Shown here piece after piece: positions 23,933 to 31,776 of a stretch of 39,839 nucleotides of DNA. The DNA comes from Sulfurimonas sp. (GTDB taxonomy: Bacteria > Campylobacterota > Campylobacteria > Campylobacterales > Sulfurimonadaceae). Location: positions 1-39,839 of the forward strand of contig DAIDMU010000117.1 in assembly GCA_027448805.1 (NCBI GenBank), in the 5' to 3' direction. The translations under genes were made by a program, and so were the position numbers. Each line of letters starts with the position of its first letter. Within the stretch, counting starts at the first letter, position 1. The notes beneath the pieces were generated by a model, which saw only the letters and a program-made list of their open reading frames with translations, did no database searches and was not told where the DNA came from.

Positions 23933-24934
23933 GTGATTATTGTTATTGCAATAGTGCTCTTGGTTGCTTGGTACAGTGTAGATTTTTCAATTCATAAGTG
24001 GTTTAGCATTGCTTTAATAGTTATTATAGTTTCAGCGGTAGTCTTTGGCGATTTAATTCACAATAGAAGCCAAAAACAAAAAATGTACTACAAAAATATA
24101 ATTGATTCATCATCAAACATTGTTGTCGTGGTTGACAAAAACAGCATAGTCGAGGTAAATAAAACATTTTTTAAATATTTTAACAAATATAATACACTTG
24201 AAGAGTTTAAAAAAGAGAATAGATCAATATCGGACTTTTTTGTAGAAAAGGATGAGTATATTTACAGAGATATGGATGGTATTAATTGGCTTGAGTACCT
24301 GATAAAAAATCCAAAAAAAAATCAGGTAAAAATTATATACGATGAAAAAGTATACTACTTCACAGTCGGAGTATCTCTGATTTCAGCAGAGTATGGGCAT
24401 TACAGCGCTATTTTTTCGGATATAACAAAAGAGAAGCTCTACCAAAAAGAGCTAGAGTACACGACTATAACCGACCCGCTGACGAAAATCAGAAACAGAT
24501 ACTACTACAATGAGCAGATTAAAAAAGAGAGTGCCAACGCTAACCGCTATTTTTACCCGCTCTCTTTGGTTGTTTTTGATATTGACCATTTTAAAAAAAT
24601 AAACGACGAGCACGGACATGACGTCGGCGACAATGTTTTGGTAGAGTACACTAAACTTATAAACTCGCATTTGAGAAACGGCGATATTTTTTGCAGAATC
24701 GGCGGGGAGGAGTTTACTATCATCCTTCCGCATACTGAAAAATCAGGCGCTTACAAAATAGCCGATAAATTAAGAGTGATAGTTGAAGAGCACAAAAAAG
24801 TAGTTCCAATTACCGTAAGCTTTGGTGTTGTTGAGTACATCAAGGGAGAAGATTTGGAGCAGACGTTTAAAAGAGCAGACAAAGCGCTTTATGAAGCAAA
24901 AAATGGCGGCAGAAACAGGGTTGTGGTTAGATAG
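23933..24934 (+). CDS. Membrane-anchored PAS-GGDEF diguanylate cyclase
   Basis: About 333 aa from the GTG at 23933. Two N-terminal transmembrane segments (about 1-16 and 22-40), a PAS-like sensor at about 51-165 (YYKNIIDSSSNIVVVVDKNS ... SAIFSDIT), then a GGDEF domain at 175-333. The active-site motif is GGEEF (257-261), and RNGD sits exactly five residues before it, so the product-inhibition I-site is retained. DIDHFKKINDEHGHDVGD is the metal/GTP-binding segment. It should make cyclic di-GMP. The start is doubtful: the ribosome site AGAGGGG at 23891-23897 lies too far upstream for the GTG, and an in-frame ATT at 23903 fits it better. Own -10 candidate TAGAAT at 23875-23880. Confidence 0.88.
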   Translation: MIIVIAIVLLVAWYSVDFSIHKWFSIALIVIIVSAVVFGDLIHNRSQKQKMYYKNIIDSSSNIVVVVDKNSIVEVNKTFFKYFNKYNTLEEFKKENRSISDFFVEKDEYIYRDMDGINWLEYLIKNPKKNQVKIIYDEKVYYFTVGVSLISAEYGHYSAIFSDITKEKLYQKELEYTTITDPLTKIRNRYYYNEQIKKESANANRYFYPLSLVVFDIDHFKKINDEHGHDVGDNVLVEYTKLINSHLRNGDIFCRIGGEEFTIILPHTEKSGAYKIADKLRVIVEEHKKVVPITVSFGVVEYIKGEDLEQTFKRADKALYEAKNGGRNRVVVR

Positions 24935-26029
24935 ATGTACTACGAGAGGGAGTTGGAGAGTCTAAAAAAATCTAAAAGATACAGAAGCAGAGAGGTTGTT
25001 GATTATACTATTTTAGATTTTGCATCAAATGATTATCTGGGACTCTCTCACAACAAAGAGCTTCATAACGCCACATGCAAAACACTCTCAAATATGCCTC
25101 TTCACAGCTCAAAAGCTTCGCTTCTGGTAAACGGATATCATCAGATACACAGAGATTTTGAGTTGGCTTTATGTGAGGCAAACGGCTTTCTTGGGTGTGT
25201 AATTTTAGGTAGCGGCTTTAATGCAAATATCGCTCTGATAGAAGCGCTTGTAAGACGAGGCGATGTGCTCTTCATGGATGAGAAGTACCATGCTTCCGGA
25301 GTTTTGGCATCAAATATAAAAAGTGTAAATGTTAAGTTTTTTGCCCATAACGATATGGATGAGCTCAGAAAGCTTCTGAGAGAAACAAGCGCGAAGAGAA
25401 AGATTATTGCCGTTGAGGGAATCTACTCGATGGACGGCGACTTGGTTCATAAAGATATATTTGAGATTGCAGATGAGCATGACGCAATTTTGATAGTTGA
25501 TGAGGCGCACAGCAGCGGAGTTGTAGGGAGCAGGCTTATGGGTGTTTTTGACCACTATAACATCTCCATAAAACCAAACTACATAAAGATGGGAACGCTC
25601 GGCAAAGCTTATGGGAGTTTCGGTGCTTTTATATTGGCCTCGGAACATATAATAGAGTATCTGATAAACCGCGCAAAGCCTATTATCTACGCCACTTCTC
25701 TTTCTCTTTATGATACTCTTTTGGCGCATAATGCACTGAAATATATTTTGAATAATCGTGAGCTTCTAAAGAGCGAGATAAAAAAGCGCCAAGAGATAGT
25801 TTACGAGGAACTTGGGATAAAAATAGAGGGTCTTATTGCTCCTATTCTTATAGGCGACAATAAAAAAGTTGTAGAGATTCGCGATGAGCTTAAAAATCTC
25901 GGTTTTGCGGTCGGTGCCATCAGACAGCCTACCGTAGAGCGCGCAATCATAAGACTTATAGCAAGAGTAGGCGAGAGTTGCGACTCTTTAAGAGAGTTGT
26001 GTATAAATTTGGCTAAAATAAAAAAATGA
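24935..26029 (+). CDS. bioF: 8-amino-7-oxononanoate synthase (BioF-like)
   Basis: PLP enzyme of the alpha-oxoamine synthase family. BioF condenses pimeloyl-ACP/CoA with alanine in biotin synthesis. FASNDYLGLS near residue 29, SSKASLLVNGYHQIHRDFE near 58, DEKYHASG, VEGIYSMDGD, VDEAHSSGVVG near 188 and GTLGKAYGSFGAF with the Schiff-base lysine at about K224 are all family hallmarks. 364 aa, a little short of E. coli BioF (384). No other biotin gene is nearby, so KBL-type activity is possible but the length and motifs favour BioF. ATG directly follows the GGDEF stop; its stop overlaps the ABC gene. Confidence 0.87.
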   Translation: MYYERELESLKKSKRYRSREVVDYTILDFASNDYLGLSHNKELHNATCKTLSNMPLHSSKASLLVNGYHQIHRDFELALCEANGFLGCVILGSGFNANIALIEALVRRGDVLFMDEKYHASGVLASNIKSVNVKFFAHNDMDELRKLLRETSAKRKIIAVEGIYSMDGDLVHKDIFEIADEHDAILIVDEAHSSGVVGSRLMGVFDHYNISIKPNYIKMGTLGKAYGSFGAFILASEHIIEYLINRAKPIIYATSLSLYDTLLAHNALKYILNNRELLKSEIKKRQEIVYEELGIKIEGLIAPILIGDNKKVVEIRDELKNLGFAVGAIRQPTVERAIIRLIARVGESCDSLRELCINLAKIKK

Positions 26030-26715
26030 ATATAAGAAAACTGCGAATAACGATTGATGAGGAGTGTCTGGTTGATATCGGGTTTGGCATCCCATCTTCG
26101 CTCGCACTTGTCGGACAGAGCGGAAGCGGTAAAAGTTTGACTATTAAAGCTCTTCTTGGAATGTTGCCAAGCAGCATGAGGCTGGAGCTTGAGTATGAAA
26201 ACAATTTTGAGCTGATAGCGGGAAAAAGTTTGGCTTTTGTTCCACAAAACCCGTTTACTGCGCTCTCTCCATTGACAAAGATTAAGAGGCAGTTTTTTAT
26301 CCCGCTCTCCAAGGTTGAGAAGCTCTTTTCTCAAGTAGGGTTGGATAAGGAGCTCTTAGAGAGATTTCCGCCCGAACTCTCTGGCGGTCAGCTTCAGCGC
26401 GTAGTAATTGCGATGGCTTTGAGTTGTAATCCGGAGCTTATTTTGCTTGACGAGCCGACAACGGCGCTCGATTCGCAGACAAGAGTTATGATTTTAAATC
26501 TTTTGAAAACTCTTCAAGGCGAGTTTGGTTTTAAAATACTTTTTGTGACGCATGATATGAGCTCTGCTGAAATTTTATGTGAAGATATCTGTGTTATAAA
26601 AGACGGCAAAGTAGTAGAGAGTGGAAAAATGAAAGAGGTACTCCAAAATCCAATTGCGGAGTACACAAAGATTTTAATGGACGCAAATTTTGCAAATAGG
26701 AAATTTAGAATATGA
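26026..26715 (+). CDS. Orphan ABC transporter ATPase (Opp/Nik-type)
   Basis: 229 aa nucleotide-binding subunit. Walker A GQSGSGKS near residue 36, Q-loop VPQNPFTALSP near 74, signature LSGGQLQRVVIAMAL near 119, Walker B LILLDEPTTALD near 140 and the switch His in LFVTHDMSSAE. The style matches NikD/OppD-type peptide or nickel importer ATPases, but it lacks their long C-terminal extension and no permease or binding protein is encoded beside it. It overlaps bioF and the PBP gene by 4 bp each. It may serve a permease encoded elsewhere. Confidence 0.85.
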   Translation: MNIRKLRITIDEECLVDIGFGIPSSLALVGQSGSGKSLTIKALLGMLPSSMRLELEYENNFELIAGKSLAFVPQNPFTALSPLTKIKRQFFIPLSKVEKLFSQVGLDKELLERFPPELSGGQLQRVVIAMALSCNPELILLDEPTTALDSQTRVMILNLLKTLQGEFGFKILFVTHDMSSAEILCEDICVIKDGKVVESGKMKEVLQNPIAEYTKILMDANFANRKFRI

Positions 26716-28679
26716 AAAAATTTAGAAATTTATTTTTTATTTTTCTCTTGATTGGAGCCATAGCCCCTTTTGCGCTGGTTGGTTATTTCCTAGTCGGAGA
26801 AATTTACGATATAGAAGAGCTTGTTGATTATAAGCCGCCTGTTACGACGAGAGTTTATGATAAAAATGGTGAAAAAATTGCAAATATTTTTGAAAATGAG
26901 CATAGATACTATGCCTCGTTCGAGGAGATCCCCACAAGGGTTGTAGAGGCGCTTTTAGCAATAGAAGATACAACTTTTTTTGAGCATCAGGGTATAAATA
27001 TAGATGCTATTTTTAGGGCAATCGTAAAAGATATACAAGCAGGAAAGTTTGTTGAGGGCGCCAGTACGATTACACAGCAGCTGGTAAAAAACAGACTCCT
27101 AAGCAGAGAAAAAAAGATTTCAAGAAAAGTAAAAGAAGTTATCTACGCGATGAAGGTAGAGAGCAGCTTAAGCAAAGAGCAGATACTTGAGTGTTATCTT
27201 AATGAGATATATTTCGGTCATGGATATTACGGAATAAAAACAGCGGCAGATGGCTATTTTCATAAAAAACTTGGCGAGTTAACCCTAAAAGAGATGGCTT
27301 TGCTTGTAGGTCTGCCAAAAGCGCCGAGCACTTATGCCCCCACGAAAAATTATGAGATATCTATGGGCAGAGCAAACCGTGTTATATCAAGAATGCACGC
27401 TCTGGGCTGGATAGACGATGAGACGCATAACGCCTCTTTGCTTGAAGAACCAAAGGTATACGACGATACACTGACACAAAACAGTGCTCCGTTTATAGTG
27501 GATGAAATTACAAGAAAAGCGGCTGAGTTAGGCATAGAAGATATAAAAACAGGCGGATATGAGATATATACGACGATAGATATGAGACTGCAAGAGGCGG
27601 CGGAAAAATCACTAAAACATGCATATGAGATGTCGCTCTCAAGGATGAAGGCTCGCAAGCCCGAAGATGAGACGGCAGGGCTTAATGCAAAACTTTTAAA
27701 CGGCGCTCTTATTTCAGTGGATTCAAAAACAGGAGATATTTTAGCTCTTGTCGGAAGCGTTGACTATAAAAAGAGTTCATACAACAGGGTTACGCAAGGC
27801 CGCAGACAGCCAGGTTCGGCGTTTAAGCCTTTTATATATCAGGTCGCTATTGATTTAGGCTACTCCGGAGCGACGGAGCTTGTCGATATCTCCAGAACAT
27901 ATACCTATGAAAAAGATGGTGAAGAGCAGAAGTGGCAGCCAAAAAATTATGAAGAGAATTATAAAGGCATTTTAAGCCTCAGAGAAGCGCTTATTCACTC
28001 AAGAAATCTTGCTACGATTAACCTTGTAAATGATATTGGGCTATCACAGCTCCATAAAGAGCTTGATAAATTCGGCATAGCCAACCTTCCGCCGGACTTG
28101 TCCCTCGCACTGGGAAGCATTACTTTATCGCCTATGCAGATGGCAAAATATTTTACCTCTTTTGCAAACTCCGGTATTCAAGTTGAGCCGCAGCTTATAC
28201 GCAACATCGACAAGGGTTTGAATACGATTTATGAGAAAAAAGAGAAAAGCAAATTTATTACTAAGCCGACGCAAGCATACATAATGACTACGATATTAAA
28301 AGATGTTGTGGAGAAGGGAACAGGAAAATCGGCTAAAGTTCAGGGTATAGATCTTGCAGGAAAAACAGGAACAACAAACAACAATATGGATGGATGGTTT
28401 GTAGGATACTCACCAACTATTGAGACGGTTGTTTGGTTTGGAAACGATGACAACTCTCCTATGGACAGGGTAGAGACAGGCGGTAGAATTGCCGGACCTG
28501 CTTTTGCGATGTATTATGAAAATGTTCTAAAGATATACCCTCAGATTCAAAGAAAATTTGAAAAACCAGAGGGGATAATTGAGGTAAATATTAACGGCGA
28601 AAAAGAGTACTTCAGTGATGTTTCAAAACCGCCACGCGGTGGTTCAGAGGTTAAAACAGAGGAGATGTTACTTTTTTAA
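26712..28679 (+). CDS. Class A penicillin-binding protein (PBP1A type)
   Basis: 655 aa bifunctional peptidoglycan synthase. One N-terminal membrane anchor (about residues 6-28). The GT51 glycosyltransferase at about 55-235 has the catalytic Glu in AIEDTTFFEHQGIN and GASTITQQLVKN. The transpeptidase has SxxK in PGSAFKPF (Ser at about 369), a likely SxN motif in SRN near 430 and KTGT at about 551. It polymerises and cross-links murein in the periplasm. In C. jejuni the orthologue is pbpA (Cj0508, from memory), also close to maf and alaS. It converges with the outer-membrane-protein gene, and the two stops overlap by 4 bp. Confidence 0.95.
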   Translation: MKKFRNLFFIFLLIGAIAPFALVGYFLVGEIYDIEELVDYKPPVTTRVYDKNGEKIANIFENEHRYYASFEEIPTRVVEALLAIEDTTFFEHQGINIDAIFRAIVKDIQAGKFVEGASTITQQLVKNRLLSREKKISRKVKEVIYAMKVESSLSKEQILECYLNEIYFGHGYYGIKTAADGYFHKKLGELTLKEMALLVGLPKAPSTYAPTKNYEISMGRANRVISRMHALGWIDDETHNASLLEEPKVYDDTLTQNSAPFIVDEITRKAAELGIEDIKTGGYEIYTTIDMRLQEAAEKSLKHAYEMSLSRMKARKPEDETAGLNAKLLNGALISVDSKTGDILALVGSVDYKKSSYNRVTQGRRQPGSAFKPFIYQVAIDLGYSGATELVDISRTYTYEKDGEEQKWQPKNYEENYKGILSLREALIHSRNLATINLVNDIGLSQLHKELDKFGIANLPPDLSLALGSITLSPMQMAKYFTSFANSGIQVEPQLIRNIDKGLNTIYEKKEKSKFITKPTQAYIMTTILKDVVEKGTGKSAKVQGIDLAGKTGTTNNNMDGWFVGYSPTIETVVWFGNDDNSPMDRVETGGRIAGPAFAMYYENVLKIYPQIQRKFEKPEGIIEVNINGEKEYFSDVSKPPRGGSEVKTEEMLLF

Positions 28680-29476
28680 AAGTAATATCCCAGACGAACT
28701 GCAATTGCATTGTCACTCGCGTTATCGCTTAGCCCATACGAGTAGTTAAGGCTTGTAAACCAGTTTGCATTAATGCTGTAAAAAGTATAAAGAGAAAGTG
28801 TCTCAATATCTTCGCTTTCTTTATAGATGCTCTCGCTGTTATTGTAAGAGCCGCTAATATATAGATTTTTTAGCGGATAAAATCCAACACCGCCGCTGTA
28901 TGAGCTTGTATTTTGGTATGAAACTATTCCCAAAACATCATCGTCATTGATAACTGTATAGCTATAACCGCCAAACAGATTTATACTCTTTAGCATATAG
29001 CTAAAATTTACAGATCCAATAAAATCCATGTTGTTGTTGTCTAATTCTGTATCATAGGTTGGAATTATTGCTCCAGCTCCAAACCGTAGAGTCAGTTCAT
29101 TTTCAGGGGAGAACTTATAGTATGCGCCGACAAATGAGTCATTCATTCCGCTGTCGCTATCTGAGTCATAGTAAGAGCTGCTTGCTTGAAGAGAGAAGTT
29201 TTTGTAGTAGTAATCTATCTGCAGGCTTTGCGAAAGAGTGTCTGATTTTGGTGTTGATGTATAATCAGTCTCTGAAAAGCTAAGACCATATATTACATCA
29301 AAATGGTGCTCGCTCGCCAGTGTTTTTACAGTACACCCTTTTATGTCGACTAGCTCATTAAACGGTGTGTTTGGGCATCGGTCGTTACTGTCATCAACCC
29401 CATCCATATCATAATCGCTGTAAGCCGATAAACTAAGTGATGCCGCCGTTATAAGTATTAGCGCTTTTTTAAACAT
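28676..29476 (-). CDS. Outer-membrane beta-barrel with TSP3 calcium-binding segment
   Basis: 266 aa from the ATG at 29476, which follows a good AAGGAC ribosome site and gives the signal peptide MFKKALILITAASLSLSAYS. The mature N-terminus carries one thrombospondin type 3-like unit (DYDMDGVDDSNDRCPNTP), whose acidic residues bind calcium. The remainder (about 70-266) alternates aromatic and polar residues typical of beta-strands and ends in Tyr-Tyr-Phe, a classic outer-membrane C-terminus recognised by BamA. Function unknown; size suggests an 8-10 strand barrel. It lies 60 bp downstream of the small secreted protein gene and is probably its co-transcribed partner. Confidence 0.75.
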   Translation of the reverse strand: MFKKALILITAASLSLSAYSDYDMDGVDDSNDRCPNTPFNELVDIKGCTVKTLASEHHFDVIYGLSFSETDYTSTPKSDTLSQSLQIDYYYKNFSLQASSSYYDSDSDSGMNDSFVGAYYKFSPENELTLRFGAGAIIPTYDTELDNNNMDFIGSVNFSYMLKSINLFGGYSYTVINDDDVLGIVSYQNTSSYSGGVGFYPLKNLYISGSYNNSESIYKESEDIETLSLYTFYSINANWFTSLNYSYGLSDNASDNAIAVRLGYYF

Positions 29477-29536
29477 TTTTGTCCTTTTGCAGCACCAGCT
29501 CCGGCGCCGCATTATCTTTAATTTTGTATTTAAATA

Positions 29537-29941
29537 TTACTTGTTCATAAATCTATTTGGTGTACCGCTAGGATCTGGAGTAATGCCAGGGTTTTGTTGC
29601 ATAAACTGAGACCCGACCTGATTTTGATTCATTCTTTGGTTCTCTTGTCTCTCTCTAGTCTCATCCATCTGATTTATGCGGGCTCTCTCTCTTACTCTTT
29701 CTCTGACTTTTGGCTGTTCGCCATCAGTTGCCATACTAGAGCGGAGCTTTTCAATTGCTGTTTCTCTCTCTTCTTGGCTTAGAGTAGAGAGAGTTGTTTT
29801 AAACTCATTCATGAGTCTTACTCTATCTTGAGCGCTAGCCCCTTTCATAGCCCCTATCTGCGCATCTACGCTGACTTCTGCCATACCTAGTGTTAAACTG
29901 CCAAGCAACATTAAAGTTGCACTTAATCTTAGAGTTTTCAT
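29537..29941 (-). CDS. Small secreted protein with charged coiled segment
   Basis: 134 aa. Clear signal peptide (MKTLRLSATLMLLGSLTLGMA), then a mature region of about 113 aa. Residues about 40-70 (LSTLSQEERETAIEKLRSSM) look like a helical, LTxxE-type segment reminiscent of Spy/CpxP-class periplasmic stress proteins. Residues 75-105 are very rich in Arg/Glu, and the tail is Gln/Asn/Pro-rich (NQNQVGSQFMQQNPG). The resemblance to Spy/CpxP is weak and I do not assert it. RBS AAGGA precedes the ATG. It lies between a histidine kinase gene and an outer-membrane barrel gene, with tandem 11-bp repeats in its promoter region, so it is likely a target of that two-component system. Confidence 0.7.
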   Translation of the reverse strand: MKTLRLSATLMLLGSLTLGMAEVSVDAQIGAMKGASAQDRVRLMNEFKTTLSTLSQEERETAIEKLRSSMATDGEQPKVRERVRERARINQMDETRERQENQRMNQNQVGSQFMQQNPGITPDPSGTPNRFMNK

Positions 29942-29970
29942 TTTTAAATCCTTATCTTTTGATGGTAAAA

Positions 29971-29976
29971 GTATCG
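29971..29976 (-). promoter_or_regulatory. Candidate -10 box for the small secreted protein gene
   Basis: GATACT on the minus strand, 8 bases downstream of the TGTTAGC repeat block. An alternative is TATAAT at 29992-29997, which would lie inside the repeats. I cannot choose between them. Confidence 0.3.
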
Positions 29977-29984
29977 CATAAAAG

Positions 29985-30028
29985 TGTTAGCATTATATTA
30001 GCCAAATGTTAGCGAAGTGTAAGCTTTG
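29985..30028. promoter_or_regulatory. Four tandem 11-bp TGTTAGC repeats (putative response-regulator site)
   Basis: Reading the plus strand at exact 11-base steps: TGTTAGC (29985), TATTAGC (29996), TGTTAGC (30007) and TGTAAGC (30018), each followed by four variable bases. The block overlaps the 3' end of the histidine kinase gene and lies upstream of the small secreted protein gene. Helical-turn-phased direct repeats are typical for OmpR-family response regulators, and one is encoded 1 kb away. A matching pair occurs at 31710-31731. Confidence 0.6.
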
Positions 30029-31064
30029 AAAGGTTTAGGGATAAGTCGCTTCCTATTCCAAGCTCACTTTTAACGCTTATTTTTATGCCAAGTTCTTCGC
30101 ATAGCTTTTTAACTATATGAAGACCTACTCCCAGACCTCTATCCTGCTCTTTGTAAAATCTGTCAAAAATTAGTTTCGGGTTTTTAATACCTTTGCCAGT
30201 GTCTATTATATGCAGAGTATCCGTTTTGTCATCGTAACTTACTTCAACTCTGCCGTCTGGTTTATTGTATTTGGCGGCATTTGTTAAAAGGTTGTCGATT
30301 ATGCGTAAAAAAGCATCTCTGTTTGTAGAGATATATCTGCTTTGCATATTCACTATAAAGTTGATATCTGGGTAGTTTTTTTCTAACATGTAGATATTCG
30401 TCTGTATGATATCCTTTAGATTAATTTTCTCTTTTTCTTGTAGATGGTTTTGCAGGTATGAGCGAAGATGTTTTTGAAGGTTTAGTATATTTTCAACGCT
30501 CTGCTCAATTCTATTTAATTTCTCACTCTCCCCAATCTCAATTTTAAGCATTGCGCTGTTTAGTCTGAGTGATGACAGCGGAGTGTTAAAATCATGGAGT
30601 ATGTCTTTTATGAACTCTTGTGTGAGAAGCAGAGCATTTCTAAGAGGATATAGCGCATAGACTGAGAAGAGTATAGAGAGAATAAAAACTATGCCAAGAA
30701 TCGCCAAAAAGTTATAAAATGCACTTTTTTTTAGTTTTTGAAGTTCAATATTATAGTCGTAAGAGCTGAAAGTTAGGTGCATTATATATTTTTGGGAGCT
30801 TGGAATCGGGTAATAACTGCTTAAACCATTTTCATTTTTGTAGAGCGTATAGAGCTTTTCATTATGAGGCTCTATAAAGTCTATCCCAAATTGTTCGCAT
30901 TTTATGTCAAAACTGCAGAGCCTCATCTTTGAAAACAGCTGCTCATCAAGGGTTTGAATCTCTTTTGTGTAGTTGATGTAAAAGAGCGTTGCAATTAAGA
31001 TGCCAAGGGAGCCAAAAAAAAGCAGAAAACTCTTTAAGAATGATTCTATCTCGGCTCTACTCAA
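30009..31064 (-). CDS. Sensor histidine kinase
   Basis: 351 aa membrane kinase. TM1 about residues 12-30, a periplasmic sensor of about 85 residues (31-116) with Cys50 and Cys56 that could form a disulfide, TM2 about 117-138. The dimerisation helix carries the phosphorylated His157 (LHDFNTPLSSLRL). The ATPase domain shows N-box DNLLTNAAKYN (Asn258), DTGKG (288-292) and GLGVGL (310-315). No HAMP domain is obvious between TM2 and the phospho-His helix; the link is short. It overlaps the response regulator gene by 8 bp, so the pair is one operon. Signal unknown. Confidence 0.9.
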   Translation of the reverse strand: MSRAEIESFLKSFLLFFGSLGILIATLFYINYTKEIQTLDEQLFSKMRLCSFDIKCEQFGIDFIEPHNEKLYTLYKNENGLSSYYPIPSSQKYIMHLTFSSYDYNIELQKLKKSAFYNFLAILGIVFILSILFSVYALYPLRNALLLTQEFIKDILHDFNTPLSSLRLNSAMLKIEIGESEKLNRIEQSVENILNLQKHLRSYLQNHLQEKEKINLKDIIQTNIYMLEKNYPDINFIVNMQSRYISTNRDAFLRIIDNLLTNAAKYNKPDGRVEVSYDDKTDTLHIIDTGKGIKNPKLIFDRFYKEQDRGLGVGLHIVKKLCEELGIKISVKSELGIGSDLSLNLSKLTLR

Positions 31065-31689
31065 CTACATACCCTATTGAGCGGAGATTTTTTATATTCA
31101 GCCCAGTTGTCTGTTTTAGTTTTGTAAGAGCTACTCTAAGAGCAGAAGAGGAGGGCTTTTCTAGGCAATCTAAGAGCATATCTTGAGTGATAACCTGCCC
31201 CGTATTTCTTATAAATAGGCTAAATAGCCGCTCTTGAACCTCTCCAAGGGCTATCGTCTTTCCATCTTTTTTGAGCGTTTTTGTTTTTGGATTGTACTCT
31301 AAATCGTTGTATTTAATTGTGGAGTTTTTATCTTCTAGTTTTGCGTTTACCCTGATGAGGAGCTCCTCGGGGAAGAACGGTTTTTTTATGTAATCCTCTG
31401 CACCGACTGCAAAAGCCTTTGAGATAGAGCCCAAATCAACAAGAGCGCTTATAAATATGGCAGGGGTTCTGTCATCGGCCTCTCTAAGTGATTTTAGAAG
31501 CTCAATACCATTAATATCAGGGACGTTTATATCAAAAATGTAGAGATCAAATCTGCTCTCATAGCTTGTATCAGCCGCCTCATCGCCGCCCCTTGCAAGC
31601 GTGACAGAGTAGCCGTCTGATTCAAGCAGTTCAACAAGTGTTTGACCCAAAAGAAGGTCGTCTTCCAAAAGCAGTATTCTTTTTTTCAT
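31057..31689 (-). CDS. OmpR-family response regulator
   Basis: 210 aa from the ATG at 31689 (MKKRILLLEDD); a TTG two codons upstream is less likely. Receiver domain about 1-118 with acidic pocket LLEDD, phospho-acceptor Asp53 (YIFDINVPDING) and the conserved Lys in DYIKKPFF near 102. Winged-helix DNA-binding domain about 125-210 (LEYNPKTKTLKKDGKTIAL ... NIKNLRSIGYVVE). No ribosome site is visible, and TATAAT lies only about 11 bases upstream. Adjacent kinase is its partner. Direct-repeat sites near its own promoter suggest autoregulation and control of the divergent transport operon. Confidence 0.92.
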   Translation of the reverse strand: MKKRILLLEDDLLLGQTLVELLESDGYSVTLARGGDEAADTSYESRFDLYIFDINVPDINGIELLKSLREADDRTPAIFISALVDLGSISKAFAVGAEDYIKKPFFPEELLIRVNAKLEDKNSTIKYNDLEYNPKTKTLKKDGKTIALGEVQERLFSLFIRNTGQVITQDMLLDCLEKPSSSALRVALTKLKQTTGLNIKNLRSIGYVVE

Positions 31690-31699
31690 ACACAATTAT

Positions 31700-31705
31700 A
31701 TTATA
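31700..31705 (-). promoter_or_regulatory. Putative -10 box for the response regulator gene
   Basis: TATAATATAAT on the minus strand offers TATAAT at 31700-31705 and 31695-31700. Either places the transcription start at or within a few bases of the ATG at 31689, so the message could be leaderless. Confidence 0.35.
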
Positions 31706-31709
31706 AAAG

Positions 31710-31731
31710 TGTTAGCGATGTGTTGCTTCAG
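31710..31731. promoter_or_regulatory. Two 11-bp-phased repeats in the divergent promoter (putative response-regulator site)
   Basis: TGTTAGCGATG at 31710 and TGTTGCTTCAG at 31721, 11 bases apart, between the response regulator gene and the LolA-like gene. The first shares TGTTAGCGA-G with the unit at 30007 upstream of the small secreted protein gene. Confidence 0.55.
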
Positions 31732-31744
31732 GGTTGAAATAATT

Positions 31745-31750
31745 TATACC
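31745..31750 (+). promoter_or_regulatory. Candidate -10 box for the LolA-like transport operon
   Basis: TTTATACC, with TATACC as hexamer. Its -35 position falls on the repeat at 31721-31731, the usual place for an OmpR-type activator. It puts transcription start near 31757, which favours the ATG at 31777 over the TTG at 31759. Confidence 0.3.
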
Positions 31751-31776
31751 AAAGAAAATTGATAGTAAAATCAATT

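Noticed and set aside
28668-28685. TTACTTTT/AAAAGTAA palindrome between the PBP gene and the barrel gene as a terminator
   Set aside because: AT-only arms with a 2-base loop and overlapping both stop codons; too weak to call.
29477-29512. Upstream extension of the TSP3 barrel gene to 29512
   Set aside because: The extra 12 residues (Arg/Cys-rich) precede a good ribosome site and destroy the signal peptide; the ATG at 29476 is clearly better.
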